50,179 nt of DNA from an uncultured Clostridia bacterium. GTDB taxonomy: Bacteria; Bacillota; Clostridia; TANB77; CAG-508. The DNA lies in NCBI GenBank assembly GCA_944388045.1, contig CALXHG010000013.1, forward strand, positions 1 to 50,179, read 5' to 3'. Shown here one piece after another: positions 40,367-48,163 of this stretch. Under the pieces are notes generated by a model. The model was not told where the DNA came from. It made no database searches and worked only from the letters and a program-made list of their open reading frames with translations. Position 1 is the stretch's first letter, and each line of letters begins with the position of its first letter. A program made the position numbers and the translations under genes.

Positions 40367-41572
40367 CTAATTTTGTTCCTCTTTTGTTAATATAAATGCT
40401 GTTGAAATATATCTTGTTTTATGAGCTCCAGTGCTATCTATTGGATCATTAATAATTTCATTATTAACAACCATTGCAGAAGATGTTCCTCCATCTAAAT
40501 TTGCAGCATTATATGCTCCATATCTTTCCATTATCTCTATTAAATCATTCATTGAAGCTCCTGGTCTTGTTAATGTTCTTCCATCAATTACTAAAAATAA
40601 TACTATTCCATCTTTTCTTTGTCCTATTGCTGTTCTTGGTGCTGTTCCCCATCCACCATTTCCAAATACATTTGAAGATTTTCCATTAATAATTAAAAAT
40701 GGTCCAAATGTTACTCCATCTCTTATTTTTAATTCTTTTGCTTTTGCAACATTCATCTTTCCAAGTACTAATTTATCATCTTCTGTAAATCCTATTAATC
40801 CACCTTGTCCATTATATGATTTTGATGTGATTAATTTTCCATTTGAAAAGGTAATTCCTAAAGGATTTGCTCCATTACTATTAAAATTTGGATCTTCAAA
40901 TCCTCCACCATTTATTGCTATTAATGCATCATTATCTTTTGCCATAGTTGTTAAATATTGTCCACTTTTTCCTATCTTTTTTGTATATACTGTTTTTATT
41001 CTTGATGGGTCATATATTACTGCCATATACCCACTATAACCTTTTCCTGTTATCTCTATTATTTTATAATCATCATTTCCAGGGTCTTTTTCTAAAATCT
41101 GTCTTTCATATTCATTTTCATATTCTATTTTTTCTTCTTTTTCTTCTGAATCTATCACAACTGTCATTGATGTATCTGTTATTTCATTTGTTTCTTCTAC
41201 TTTATTTCTGTCTAGTACTTGTGCAATTGTTTCTTCATCATAAAACCATGTTGCAAAATATTGATGAGACATTGTTGTCATTGCAGTTGTTATTAACCAA
41301 TCTCTAAATCCACTATATGGTCCATATAATAATACTGCTAAACTTACAACTCCTAAGATTCCTAATATAAAAAATGTTATTAAAATTTTTTGCCATATTT
41401 TTAGTTTGTTTTTTTTGTTCTCTTTTTTTAATGCTTTTGGCATTTCATCTATTTCTGAGTTTTCATCTAATATTTGGGTTAATTCATCTATATTTTTGTT
41501 TTTTAAAGCTTTTGGCAATTCTTCTAATGTTTTATTTCTTAATGCTTTTGGTATTTCATCTGTATTTGTCAT
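40367..41572 (-). CDS. Membrane-anchored phosphodiester glycosidase (NAGPA) family protein
   Basis: 401 residues. A cytosolic tail (1-55) holds three copies of a PKALxN/K module (PKALRNK, PKALKNK, PKALKKE), each preceded by an acidic E/D-E-(I/L/M) lead. One membrane helix follows (about 60-85), then an outward NAGPA domain with ALIAINGGGF, GVTFGPFLIINGK, GWGTAPRTAIGQ, LVIDGRT and NLDGGTSSAM. The family includes N-acetylglucosamine-1-phosphodiester glycosidases; in Firmicutes many are envelope proteins with unproven substrates such as wall or capsule polymers. The repeated tail may bind a partner inside the cell. A role in the envelope is inferred from topology. Confidence 0.9.
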   Translation of the reverse strand: MTNTDEIPKALRNKTLEELPKALKNKNIDELTQILDENSEIDEMPKALKKENKKNKLKIWQKILITFFILGILGVVSLAVLLYGPYSGFRDWLITTAMTTMSHQYFATWFYDEETIAQVLDRNKVEETNEITDTSMTVVIDSEEKEEKIEYENEYERQILEKDPGNDDYKIIEITGKGYSGYMAVIYDPSRIKTVYTKKIGKSGQYLTTMAKDNDALIAINGGGFEDPNFNSNGANPLGITFSNGKLITSKSYNGQGGLIGFTEDDKLVLGKMNVAKAKELKIRDGVTFGPFLIINGKSSNVFGNGGWGTAPRTAIGQRKDGIVLFLVIDGRTLTRPGASMNDLIEIMERYGAYNAANLDGGTSSAMVVNNEIINDPIDSTGAHKTRYISTAFILTKEEQN

Positions 41573-41655
41573 TTAAATTTTCCTTTCATTTTAATTTATT
41601 ATTAATTTTATCCATACATTTTTATTTTCGCTTTTATATTTTATAAAAAATAAAT

Positions 41656-41685
41656 AAAAATAGCAAGACTTTCTTGCCATTTTTA
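41656..41685 (-). terminator. Terminator of sigH
   Basis: Stem AAAAATGGCAAGA with TCTTGCTATTTTT, followed on the minus strand by further T-rich sequence; directly behind the sigH stop. Confidence 0.75.
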
Positions 41686-41686
41686 T

Positions 41687-42328
41687 TTAATCTATACTTT
41701 CTTTAATTTTATTTGCTTTTTTCTTTATTCTTTGAATTGCTGTATCAACAGATTTTACTTTTGTGTTTAATTTTTCTGCAATCATTGCATATGAATGTCC
41801 TTTTTCATATTCATATAACACAGATAATTCATAATCACTTAAATTTTCTTTTATTTTTTCTTCTATTGTTTTTGAATATTCTTGATTTGTTATTATATCT
41901 AATGGATCATCTTCAGTTTTTAAATCTACTACTTCTAGCTTGTCCATATCATCATTGTCATCATATGCTGCTGAATTTAATGAAATTGAAGAATTTAATG
42001 GAATGTGTTTTTGCCTATTTGAATTTTTTACTGCTGTTATTAGTTGTCTTTCTATACACATATTAGCAAATGTTTTAAATGAATTTTGCTTTTCAATATC
42101 AAATGATTTTACAGCTTTATATAGTCCTATCATTCCTTCTTGAACCATATCTTCTCTTTCTGCTCCGACCATATAGAATTTGTTTGCTTTCATATTTACT
42201 ACATCATTATATCTTTCAAGCAAGCAGTTTAATGCTGTTTGATCATCATTTTTTATATTCTCTATTAATTTTTCATCAGTCATTTGTTTATATTGTTCTT
42301 CATTAATTGAAAATATTTGTTCTTCCAT
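41687..42328 (-). CDS. sigH: RNA polymerase sigma-H factor
   Basis: Sigma-70 family factor of the SigH (Spo0H) type, which drives early sporulation and stationary-phase genes including spo0A in other species. Region 2 shows MVGAEREDMVQEGMIGLYKA and FKTFANMCIERQL (the -10 recognition helix), and region 4 ends with GHSYAMIAEKLNTKVKSVDTAI (helix-turn-helix). 213 residues, usual. I start at 42328, 10 nt after GGAGGG; a GTG at 42346 overlaps that site. The linker between the regions is rich in Asp/Asn. It is preceded by palindromic element C. Confidence 0.94.
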   Translation of the reverse strand: MEEQIFSINEEQYKQMTDEKLIENIKNDDQTALNCLLERYNDVVNMKANKFYMVGAEREDMVQEGMIGLYKAVKSFDIEKQNSFKTFANMCIERQLITAVKNSNRQKHIPLNSSISLNSAAYDDNDDMDKLEVVDLKTEDDPLDIITNQEYSKTIEEKIKENLSDYELSVLYEYEKGHSYAMIAEKLNTKVKSVDTAIQRIKKKANKIKESID

Positions 42329-42430
42329 TAATATTAAGCCCTCCACTTCTTAGATATTTTCATTATATTCTCAATTTCCTTTACTGTCAAGGTTTATTTA
42401 AATATTTTTTTACCTATTTAAATTTTGTTG

Positions 42431-42661
42431 TTACCGTTCAGTAGGAAATTTTGATATATTAATAATTGCATAAATTTTTCGACTCAATACGGAAATATAA
42501 GAATTTCTAAAATAATTTTATGGCACCCTTTCACTTAGTCCTCGCTGGCGCTCGACGCGAACATTTTCCATAAAATTAATTTAAGAAATTCTAAATTTCC
42601 TCCAATCGTATTCAAAATTTATTTATTATTAATATATCAAAATTTCCTATTGAGCTGTAAC
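42431..42661. repeat. Nested palindromic intergenic element, copy C
   Basis: Outer arms 42431-42478 and 42614-42661 pair over about 48 bp with several mismatches. Inner arms (42501-42523 with 42568-42592 approximately) pair over about 23 bp. Apical core: CCCTTTCACT, GTCCTCG, CTCGACGCGAACATT. It starts 7 bp behind the murI stop and lies upstream of sigH. Over at least 70 bp it is identical, inverted, to copy D at the window end. Confidence 0.8.
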
Positions 42662-42667
42662 ATTTTA

Positions 42668-43435
42668 TTATTTAAAGTCTAATATATTTTGAGCAATTAC
42701 ATTAAATTGTTCTTCTTGTTTTGTTAAATCTATTATTATATTGCCTTTATTAAAATTATCGTTTTCTAAATTATTTTTCTTTAAAATTTGTTCTAATTCC
42801 AAAGAAATAAATTTTCCAGTATTTATTAATTCAACATCATATTCTAATTCTTCTTTTATTATTTGTTCATATATAGGAAAATGTGTACAACCTAAAATAA
42901 TCTTATTTATTTTTTGTTCTTTAAAAGGTTTCATATATTCTTTTATTACACTTCTTCCTTTTCTGCTTTTTACTTTTCCTTCTTCTGCAATTGTAGCTAA
43001 CATCGGACATGCTTTATTTACAATATGTATATTAGGTATTTGGTCTTTTAGTTTTCTTTCCCATGCTCCGTTTTTTATTGTTCCTTCTGTTGCTATTACT
43101 CCAACTTTATCAAATTTTTGATTTTTTATATATTTAACTGTTGGTTCTATTATTCCTATTATTGGAATGTCAAATTTTTCTTTTAGTACTTCAATTGCTT
43201 GACTTGTAGCTGTTCCACATGCAATAACTATAGTTTTTACATTCTGTTCTAATAGTTTTTGTACATTATCTATTGAGAATTTGATAATATCTTCTTTTGA
43301 TTTATTGCCATATGGAAAATTTTTTGTATCTCCTAAATATATTATATTTTCTTTAGGCAATGTTTCTTTTATTTCTTTTAAAACTGTTATTCCTCCTACA
43401 CCAGAATCGAATATTCCTATTGGTCTTTTATCCAT
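42668..43435 (-). CDS. murI: Glutamate racemase
   Basis: Makes D-glutamate for peptidoglycan. Landmarks: RPIGIFDSGVGGITVL, GDTKNFPYGNKS, the two catalytic cysteines in VIACGTATS and ILGCTHFP, and IIGIIEPTVK between them. 255 residues, normal. The initiation region is unusual: GAAAGGAG is separated from the ATG by a 22-nt palindrome and an A-rich spacer (see 43446-43480). No other wall gene is adjacent. Confidence 0.95.
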   Translation of the reverse strand: MDKRPIGIFDSGVGGITVLKEIKETLPKENIIYLGDTKNFPYGNKSKEDIIKFSIDNVQKLLEQNVKTIVIACGTATSQAIEVLKEKFDIPIIGIIEPTVKYIKNQKFDKVGVIATEGTIKNGAWERKLKDQIPNIHIVNKACPMLATIAEEGKVKSRKGRSVIKEYMKPFKEQKINKIILGCTHFPIYEQIIKEELEYDVELINTGKFISLELEQILKKNNLENDNFNKGNIIIDLTKQEEQFNVIAQNILDFK

Positions 43436-43445
43436 TTTCTTTTTT

Positions 43446-43480
43446 CGTATTATTAATTAATTATACGATTTTCTCCTTTC
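43446..43480 (-). promoter_or_regulatory. Ribosome site separated from AUG by a palindrome (murI)
   Basis: GAAAGGAG (43480-43473), then a 22-nt palindrome with arms CGTAT/ATACG (43467-43446), then AAAAAAGAAA and the ATG: the same site-hairpin-A-rich-AUG layout as the flavoprotein gene at 13077. Confidence 0.4.
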
Positions 43481-43677
43481 TTTTTTATTTTCTATCTTTA
43501 ATATAATTTCTTTTGGAAATAAAATTTAAAATGCAAAATTATATTTTCACTTTGAGTTTTGAAGTAAAAGTTTAATAAGATTTTCTATACCATTTAACTA
43601 CTATATTATATACTCAATTTAAATATTTTTCTACTTTTTAATGTCATTTTCCTATTAAATTCATATGATATATTAAT

Positions 43678-43691
43678 AGGTATATATACCT
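43678..43691. promoter_or_regulatory. Palindrome near a possible mother-cell promoter
   Basis: Perfect 14-bp palindrome AGGTATATATACCT, 31 bp before the start of the 43722 gene. Just upstream CATATGATA (43662-43670) fits the loose sigma-E/K -10 pattern CATAnnnTA; the -35 is unconvincing. Confidence 0.35.
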
Positions 43692-43721
43692 AAATTTATA
43701 GATTTAAAGGGAGTTTTAAAT

Positions 43722-44186
43722 ATGGAAAGAGAAGAAAAGAAACCTGAAGGAATTTGCCCAATTGTTGATATTGATGGTTTAATTGCTGATGGTAAACAAT
43801 TTGATTTAGATATAACTCTAGCTAATGACCACAGAGATGTTATTTATGGAATAGTAAAAGATTGCTTTAAAGAACCTGTAAAAGATGCTGTTGTTAAATT
43901 AGTTGAAGTTGAATATAAATACGGAAAAAAAGAATTAAAACCTGTTTCTCATACATTTACTGATGATGATGGAGAATTTGTATTTGGTCCTCTTTGCCCT
44001 GGTAAAAAATATGCAATAACAGTTTGGGCAAATAAAGTAAGACATGTAAAAATTTGTGCAAAATGTCATCATGAAGGAAGTTGTTTAAAAGGCATTGATT
44101 TAGATTGTGACTGCAAAGAATTTCCTGATTATGAAAAACCTTGTTTTAAAGATGATTTCGAATTGGATAATTGTAAAGATAAATAA
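43722..44186 (+). CDS. Cysteine-rich protein with carboxypeptidase-regulatory-like (transthyretin-fold) domain
   Basis: 154 residues, cytosolic or exported without a signal peptide. Residues 50-115 show the beta-sandwich pattern of carboxypeptidase regulatory-like domains: IYGIVKDCFKEPVKDAVVKL, TDDDGEFVFGPLCPGKKY and ITVWANKVRH. A cysteine-rich tail (CAKCHHEGSC, DLDCDCKEF, CFKDDF) could bind metal or crosslink. Similar small proteins occur in Clostridia and have been linked to spore coats as I recall, but I cannot name one. An upstream CATATGATA element would fit mother-cell expression. The start has AAAGGGAG about 8 nt upstream. Confidence 0.7.
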   Translation: MEREEKKPEGICPIVDIDGLIADGKQFDLDITLANDHRDVIYGIVKDCFKEPVKDAVVKLVEVEYKYGKKELKPVSHTFTDDDGEFVFGPLCPGKKYAITVWANKVRHVKICAKCHHEGSCLKGIDLDCDCKEFPDYEKPCFKDDFELDNCKDK

Positions 44187-44206
44187 TTAATTAGTATAGC
44201 AAATTT

Positions 44207-44250
44207 AAGATTTTCTAAGTAGTACTTACTTAGAAAATCTTCTTTTTGTT
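44207..44250. terminator. Terminator behind the cysteine-rich protein gene
   Basis: Perfect 15-bp stem (44207-44221 with 44227-44241), loop GTACT, then CTTTTTG; it also faces the convergent gene ending at 44290. Confidence 0.8.
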
Positions 44251-44289
44251 TCCTATACAACAAAGAATTCTAAATATTATTTTGGGACA

Positions 44290-45183
44290 TTACATTCTTA
44301 TATTTTCTGTTCTTGCTTTTGTTTTTGTTTGTGTTGAAACTTTAGTTGTTATACTAGCTGTTTCTTCTTGAATTCTTCTTTTTTCTGAATCTGTTAGCTC
44401 CCAAGATTTTAAGTGTTCTTCTTGAATATTCTCTTTTAACATTTCTCTAATATATTTCATTTGGTGTTTTAATCCTAATTTTTCTAAATCTGGTTCTATA
44501 TTATTTTCTAATAAATCTTCTATTTGTTCTTGTGTATATCCTGATACTTCAAAAAATTTTATTATACTATCTGATATATTTTCATATAAATTATAGTCAT
44601 TTAAATTATTGTCAAATTCTTTATAAAACTCTATATAGTCTCTTAATTCTTCAACTTCTTCTTCACTATAATATAATTCATAAATTACATCTGGGTTTAA
44701 TCTTGCTCTAAATTCCCATATTTTTTCACTAAATCTTCTTATAAAACTGATTTTACTTTTTTCTATGCCATTAATTTTTTCTGCTTTTTTAGCTTCTAAT
44801 TCTTTATATTTATTTAAAAACCCTTCAAGCTCAGTTTGTGATACTTCTGATGTTATATTAATTAAATATGTAAATGTTATTGCTGGTAATATACGTATTC
44901 CTGGTAAATCATCCATTTCCTGGTCTATATCGAATACTTGTATTCCTTTTTCTTTATATTCCTGATATAATTCTACTAACTTATTATTAAGTGTTATTCC
45001 AATATTGGGTATGCTTGTATCTAATCTTCTAACTTCTCTATAAAAAATATCTGTGTTTATATTTTCTGAAACTTTTTCTACCTCTTCTTTTGTTGTATTT
45101 ATACTTTTAAATAATTTTGTTAAACTCTCAAAAAAGTCATATGCTAATTCATCTTCTGTATAATTTCCTATTTTTGAGTTCAT
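44290..45183 (-). CDS. Lineage-specific protein, paralogue of the 13990-14850 product
   Basis: A 297-residue helical protein of unknown family. Shares with the 13990-14850 product the segments IPNIGITLNNKLVELYQEY and EPDLEKLGLKH and the overall layout: an N-terminal helical half, a basic central linker (here SFIRRFSEKIWEFRARL), an acidic helical C-terminal half and a Ser/Thr/Lys-rich disordered tail. No signal peptide or membrane helix. Strong ribosome site AAAGGAG is 6-7 nt before the ATG. Two widely separated copies suggest a family specific to this lineage. Function unknown. Confidence 0.65.
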   Translation of the reverse strand: MNSKIGNYTEDELAYDFFESLTKLFKSINTTKEEVEKVSENINTDIFYREVRRLDTSIPNIGITLNNKLVELYQEYKEKGIQVFDIDQEMDDLPGIRILPAITFTYLINITSEVSQTELEGFLNKYKELEAKKAEKINGIEKSKISFIRRFSEKIWEFRARLNPDVIYELYYSEEEVEELRDYIEFYKEFDNNLNDYNLYENISDSIIKFFEVSGYTQEQIEDLLENNIEPDLEKLGLKHQMKYIREMLKENIQEEHLKSWELTDSEKRRIQEETASITTKVSTQTKTKARTENIRM

Positions 45184-45270
45184 TTTTTCTCCTTTATTTT
45201 TATTATGTTCACTATTATATCAAAATACTTCACATAAATCAATATTTTTTTATAATTTATAAATAATTTG

Positions 45271-45309
45271 TTAAAACGGGATATAGCCACACATTGTGTG
45301 ACTATATCC
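45271..45309 (-). terminator. Terminator of the small anomalous gene
   Basis: Stem GGATATAG-CACAC with GTGTG-CTATATCC (45279-45309), followed on the minus strand by CGTTTTAA. Confidence 0.65.
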
Positions 45310-45316
45310 TTAAGCC

Positions 45317-45538
45317 TTAATCGTGGCTCATTCGCAACTGCAAGAAGTAGTTACTGACAGACTCCCAGAGCTGCTTATCACTTCCACTGGTAACAATTAC
45401 CTCCTTCCCGTGTTCATTATTGAAGCTCTTGCAAATCTCACGCAATTTTTCGAAACCTGCGTAATCTCCTGCCAAGAACTTAACAATGATGTTGTCCCGC
45501 TCAGCGACGAGACGTTCAAAAGTAGAATTGTTGTTCAC
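45317..45538 (-). CDS. Small protein of unknown function with foreign base composition
   Basis: 73 residues, helical (FERLVAERDNIIVKFLAGDY, FEKLREICKSF) with a short beta-like centre (KEVIVTSGS). No family recognised. It starts with GTG, 7 nt after AAAGGAG, and has a good promoter (45611-45583) and a terminator of its own. Its coding DNA is far richer in G+C (near half by eye) than all neighbours, with CTC, CGC and CAG codons otherwise rare here, while the flanks return to AT-rich. This resembles the RelA-like island at 26.7-27.9 kb and suggests separate acquisition. Confidence 0.65.
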   Translation of the reverse strand: MNNNSTFERLVAERDNIIVKFLAGDYAGFEKLREICKSFNNEHGKEVIVTSGSDKQLWESVSNYFLQLRMSHD

Positions 45539-45582
45539 AATGGAACTCCTTTCTGAGGCTTTTGCCCCTATAAGATAATTTT

Positions 45583-45611
45583 ATTATACCATTTTTTTCA
45601 ATTTTAGTCAA
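45583..45611 (-). promoter_or_regulatory. Promoter of the small anomalous gene
   Basis: Minus strand TTGACT (45611-45606), 17 bp, TATAAT (45588-45583). Confidence 0.7.
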
Positions 45612-45636
45612 CTTCACATAATGTAAAAAGTAAAAT

Positions 45637-45666
45637 AAAAAAATACACCCCTTTTGAGGCGCATTT
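45637..45666 (-). terminator. Terminator of the rplS operon
   Basis: 9-bp stem ATGCGCCTC/GGGGTGTAT (three G-U), loop AAAA, then seven T on the minus strand, directly behind rplS. Confidence 0.75.
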
Positions 45667-45676
45667 TATTGTTTTA

Positions 45677-46198
45677 TTATTCAGCTTTTTTTGCTTTAGA
45701 TTCTGTTTTAACAACTTCTTCTGCTTTTTGAGCTGTTTCTGTTGTAACTTCTGGAGCTGGTTCTTCAGGTGCAACTTCTTTATTTATTGTTTCAACTGTT
45801 TTTTCTGGTTCAACTAAATCTTCTTTAATTGTAATTTCCTTATTTTCAATTCTAGCTCCAACCATTTCTTTAGTTTTAGAAGCTTTTCCTGTTCTTTCTC
45901 TTAAATAATATAATTTAGCTCTTCTTGCTTTACCAACTCTAACTAATTCTACTTTTTCTACTAATGGAGAATGAATTAAAAATGTTTTTTCTACACCTAC
46001 TCCATAAGAAATTTTTCTTACTGTAAATGTTTCATTTAATCCTCCACCTTGTTTTTTAATTATAATTCCTTCAAATACTTGGATTCTTTCTTTGTTTCCT
46101 TCTTTTATTTTAACATGTACTCTTACTGTATTTCCAACTTTTAAATCTGGAATTGTATTTTTTAGTTGTTCATGTTCAATAGATTTTATGATATCCAT
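45677..46198 (-). CDS. rplS: Ribosomal protein L19 with C-terminal extension
   Basis: 50S protein at the 30S interface. Residues 1-115 are a standard L19 ([66 protein letters not shown]). About 58 extra residues follow, rich in Glu, Ala, Val and Lys ([20 protein letters not shown]), probably disordered; L19 normally ends near 115-120. Last gene of the ylxM-rplS operon, preceded by a leader hairpin likely to be autoregulatory. Strong ribosome site GAAGGAGG. Confidence 0.96.
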   Translation of the reverse strand: MDIIKSIEHEQLKNTIPDLKVGNTVRVHVKIKEGNKERIQVFEGIIIKKQGGGLNETFTVRKISYGVGVEKTFLIHSPLVEKVELVRVGKARRAKLYYLRERTGKASKTKEMVGARIENKEITIKEDLVEPEKTVETINKEVAPEEPAPEVTTETAQKAEEVVKTESKAKKAE

Positions 46199-46222
46199 CG
46201 TATTTACCTCCTTCTTTCTTCA

Positions 46223-46261
46223 TGTAAGCGGTGCCATGGAATTTAAAGATAGCACTTTACA
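46223..46261 (-). promoter_or_regulatory. Probable L19 leader hairpin
   Basis: Imperfect stem TGTAA-GTGC (46261-46252) with GCAC-TTACA (46234-46223), in the gap between trmD and rplS and 13 nt before the ribosome site. Position and size fit the L19 autoregulatory leader described in Firmicutes; the match to that consensus was not tested. Confidence 0.5.
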
Positions 46262-46262
46262 T

Positions 46263-46985
46263 TTAATTTTTATTTTTTGATAATTCTTCTAAATATTTTT
46301 TATCTTCTTCTGACAAATCTACATTTTTTAAAAGTTCTGGTCTTTTATAATATGTATTTTTTAGAGCTTGCTTTTTTCTCCATTTATTTATATTTTCATG
46401 ATGACCTGATTGTAATATTTCTGGTACGTTTATTTCTTCAAATATTTCTGGTCTAGTATATTGAGGATATTCTAATATTCCTTGTGAAAATGATTCTTCT
46501 ATTGTTGAACCTTCATTTAAAACTCCATCTATATATCTACTAACAGAATCTATTAATACCATAGCTGGAAGTTCTCCTCCTGTTAAAACATAATTGCCTA
46601 TTGATATTTCTTCATCAACTATTTTATCTATTACTCTTTGGTCAATTCCCTCATAATGTCCACATAATATAATAAGATGTTTTTCTTTGCTTAATTCTAT
46701 TACTTTATTTTGATTTAGAACTTTTCCCTGTGGTGACATGTATATTACTTTTGCATTGTCATCTTTAACAGATTTATATGCTTCATAAACTACATCTGGT
46801 TTCATAACCATTCCTGAGCCACCACCATATGGAGTATCATCAACTTTTTTGTGTTTATCTTTAGAAAAATCTCTAATATTTGTTAAATTAATTTCTATTA
46901 ATTTTTCTTTTACAGCTCTTCCTATAATGCTTGTATTTAATGGTTCAAACATTTCTGGGAAAAGTGTTAAAACATCAAATTTCAT
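46263..46985 (-). CDS. trmD: tRNA (guanine-37-N1)-methyltransferase
   Basis: SPOUT methyltransferase forming m1G37, which prevents +1 frameshifting. The knot region shows VIYMSPQGKVLNQ, LIILCGHYEGIDQRVI and IGNYVLTGGELPAMVLIDS, and the N-terminus has FDVLTLFPEMF. The C-terminal domain has YTRPEIF and LQSGHHENINKWRK. 240 residues, usual. A 158-bp gap separates it from rimM, without an obvious promoter. G37 appears in tRNA-Gly and tRNA-His of this window. Confidence 0.96.
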   Translation of the reverse strand: MKFDVLTLFPEMFEPLNTSIIGRAVKEKLIEINLTNIRDFSKDKHKKVDDTPYGGGSGMVMKPDVVYEAYKSVKDDNAKVIYMSPQGKVLNQNKVIELSKEKHLIILCGHYEGIDQRVIDKIVDEEISIGNYVLTGGELPAMVLIDSVSRYIDGVLNEGSTIEESFSQGILEYPQYTRPEIFEEINVPEILQSGHHENINKWRKKQALKNTYYKRPELLKNVDLSEEDKKYLEELSKNKN

Positions 46986-47144
46986 TATTCCTCCACCTTA
47001 TATAAACTCATGTTTTCAAACTTTGTCTATAAAATATTTTTTTTATTTAATTAAGACACTTTGAATTTAAAAACACCACTTCAAATAACTATATTTGTTA
47101 TTTTTTATTTATCCTTTTTAGTATTTTTTTAATAATAATTATGT

Positions 47145-47651
47145 TTAAATAAGTCCTGGTATAAGATGTACAATAATTTGTCCTTTTTCTAAATCTACAT
47201 TTTTTATTACATCTTTTATTCCTGGTAATAAAGTTTGTTTTCCTAAATCATCTTTTACAACATATATGTCATTTGCTCCTGTATTATAAATATCATCAAC
47301 TTTTCCAATTAATTTGCCTTCATCAGAATAAACTTCTAGTCCTATTAAATCTGCTATAAAATACTCTCCTTCATTTAAAGGTATAGCTTGCTCTCTATCT
47401 ACTTCTAAATATGAATTTCTAAGTATTTCTGCTTGTTCAACTGTATTTATTCCCTTAAATTTAATTAATACAAAATTTTTATGATATTTTATACTTTCTA
47501 TATTATAAAGTTGTGACTCTTTTTTGGTTTTGACATATACAGTTTCTAAATCATCAAATCTTTTTATATCATCTGTTAATGGAAAAACTTTGACTTCTCC
47601 TTTTATTCCAAATGTATTTATAATTTGTCCAATTTCTAATCTTTTTTGCAT
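47145..47651 (-). CDS. rimM: 16S rRNA processing protein RimM
   Basis: 30S maturation factor that binds S19. The N-terminal barrel has IGQIINTFGIKGEVKV and FKGINTVEQAEILRN, and the PRC-barrel domain has YFIADLIGLEVYS and DIYVVKDDLGKQTLLP, ending IIVHLIPGL. 168 residues. I start at 47651 (MQKRLEIG), 9 nt after GAAAGGA; the ATGs further upstream overlap that site. Its place between khpA and trmD is canonical. Confidence 0.95.
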   Translation of the reverse strand: MQKRLEIGQIINTFGIKGEVKVFPLTDDIKRFDDLETVYVKTKKESQLYNIESIKYHKNFVLIKFKGINTVEQAEILRNSYLEVDREQAIPLNEGEYFIADLIGLEVYSDEGKLIGKVDDIYNTGANDIYVVKDDLGKQTLLPGIKDVIKNVDLEKGQIIVHLIPGLI

Positions 47652-47682
47652 TTTTACCATTCCTTTCATGGTAAATTACATT

Positions 47683-47904
47683 TTATTCTAAAAATTCTAC
47701 ATTTACTCTTTTTTTTGATAAAGATTTCATTATTGTTCTAATAGATTGTGCAATTTTTCCTTGCTTTCCTATTATTTTACCAAAATCTTTTTCATCAACT
47801 TTTACTTCAAAAGTTACTTTTTTTTCTTCATCAATTTCTTTTATTTCAACTGCACTTTTATTGTCTACCAAGCTTTTTATTATTGTTTCTAAAACTTCTT
47901 TCAT
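47683..47904 (-). CDS. khpA: KH domain RNA-binding protein KhpA
   Basis: 73-residue single KH domain (YlqC) that pairs with KhpB/Jag to bind RNA and affect division and cell length in other Firmicutes. The KH GxxG loop is FGKIIGKQGKIAQSIRTI. The N-terminal helix and strands around KSAVEIKEIDEEKKVTFEV fit. Canonical place between rpsP and rimM. Ribosome site GGAGGA. Confidence 0.95.
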   Translation of the reverse strand: MKEVLETIIKSLVDNKSAVEIKEIDEEKKVTFEVKVDEKDFGKIIGKQGKIAQSIRTIMKSLSKKRVNVEFLE

Positions 47905-47929
47905 AGACTTTTCCTCCTACATCTTTTAA

Positions 47930-48163
47930 TTATTTTGCATTTTTTATTAATGCTTTAACTGTATCTGTAGGTTGTGCACCATTTTTTATCCATTGTTCTA
48001 ATTTTTCTTTGTTTAATACTATTGTTGAAGGTTCTGTCATTGGGTCATATGTTCCAATTTGTTCAATTATTTTTCCATCTCTAGGAGATCTAGAGTCTGC
48101 TACTACTATGTGGTAAAAAGGAGCTTTTTTCTTTCCTTCTCTTTGTAATCTGATTTTTACCAT
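47930..48163 (-). CDS. rpsP: Ribosomal protein S16
   Basis: 30S assembly protein. [40 protein letters not shown] and [16 protein letters not shown] are characteristic; 77 residues, slightly short but complete. The start codon overlaps the ffh stop (ATGGTAA), so translation is coupled. Confidence 0.97.
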   Translation of the reverse strand: MVKIRLQREGKKKAPFYHIVVADSRSPRDGKIIEQIGTYDPMTEPSTIVLNKEKLEQWIKNGAQPTDTVKALIKNAK

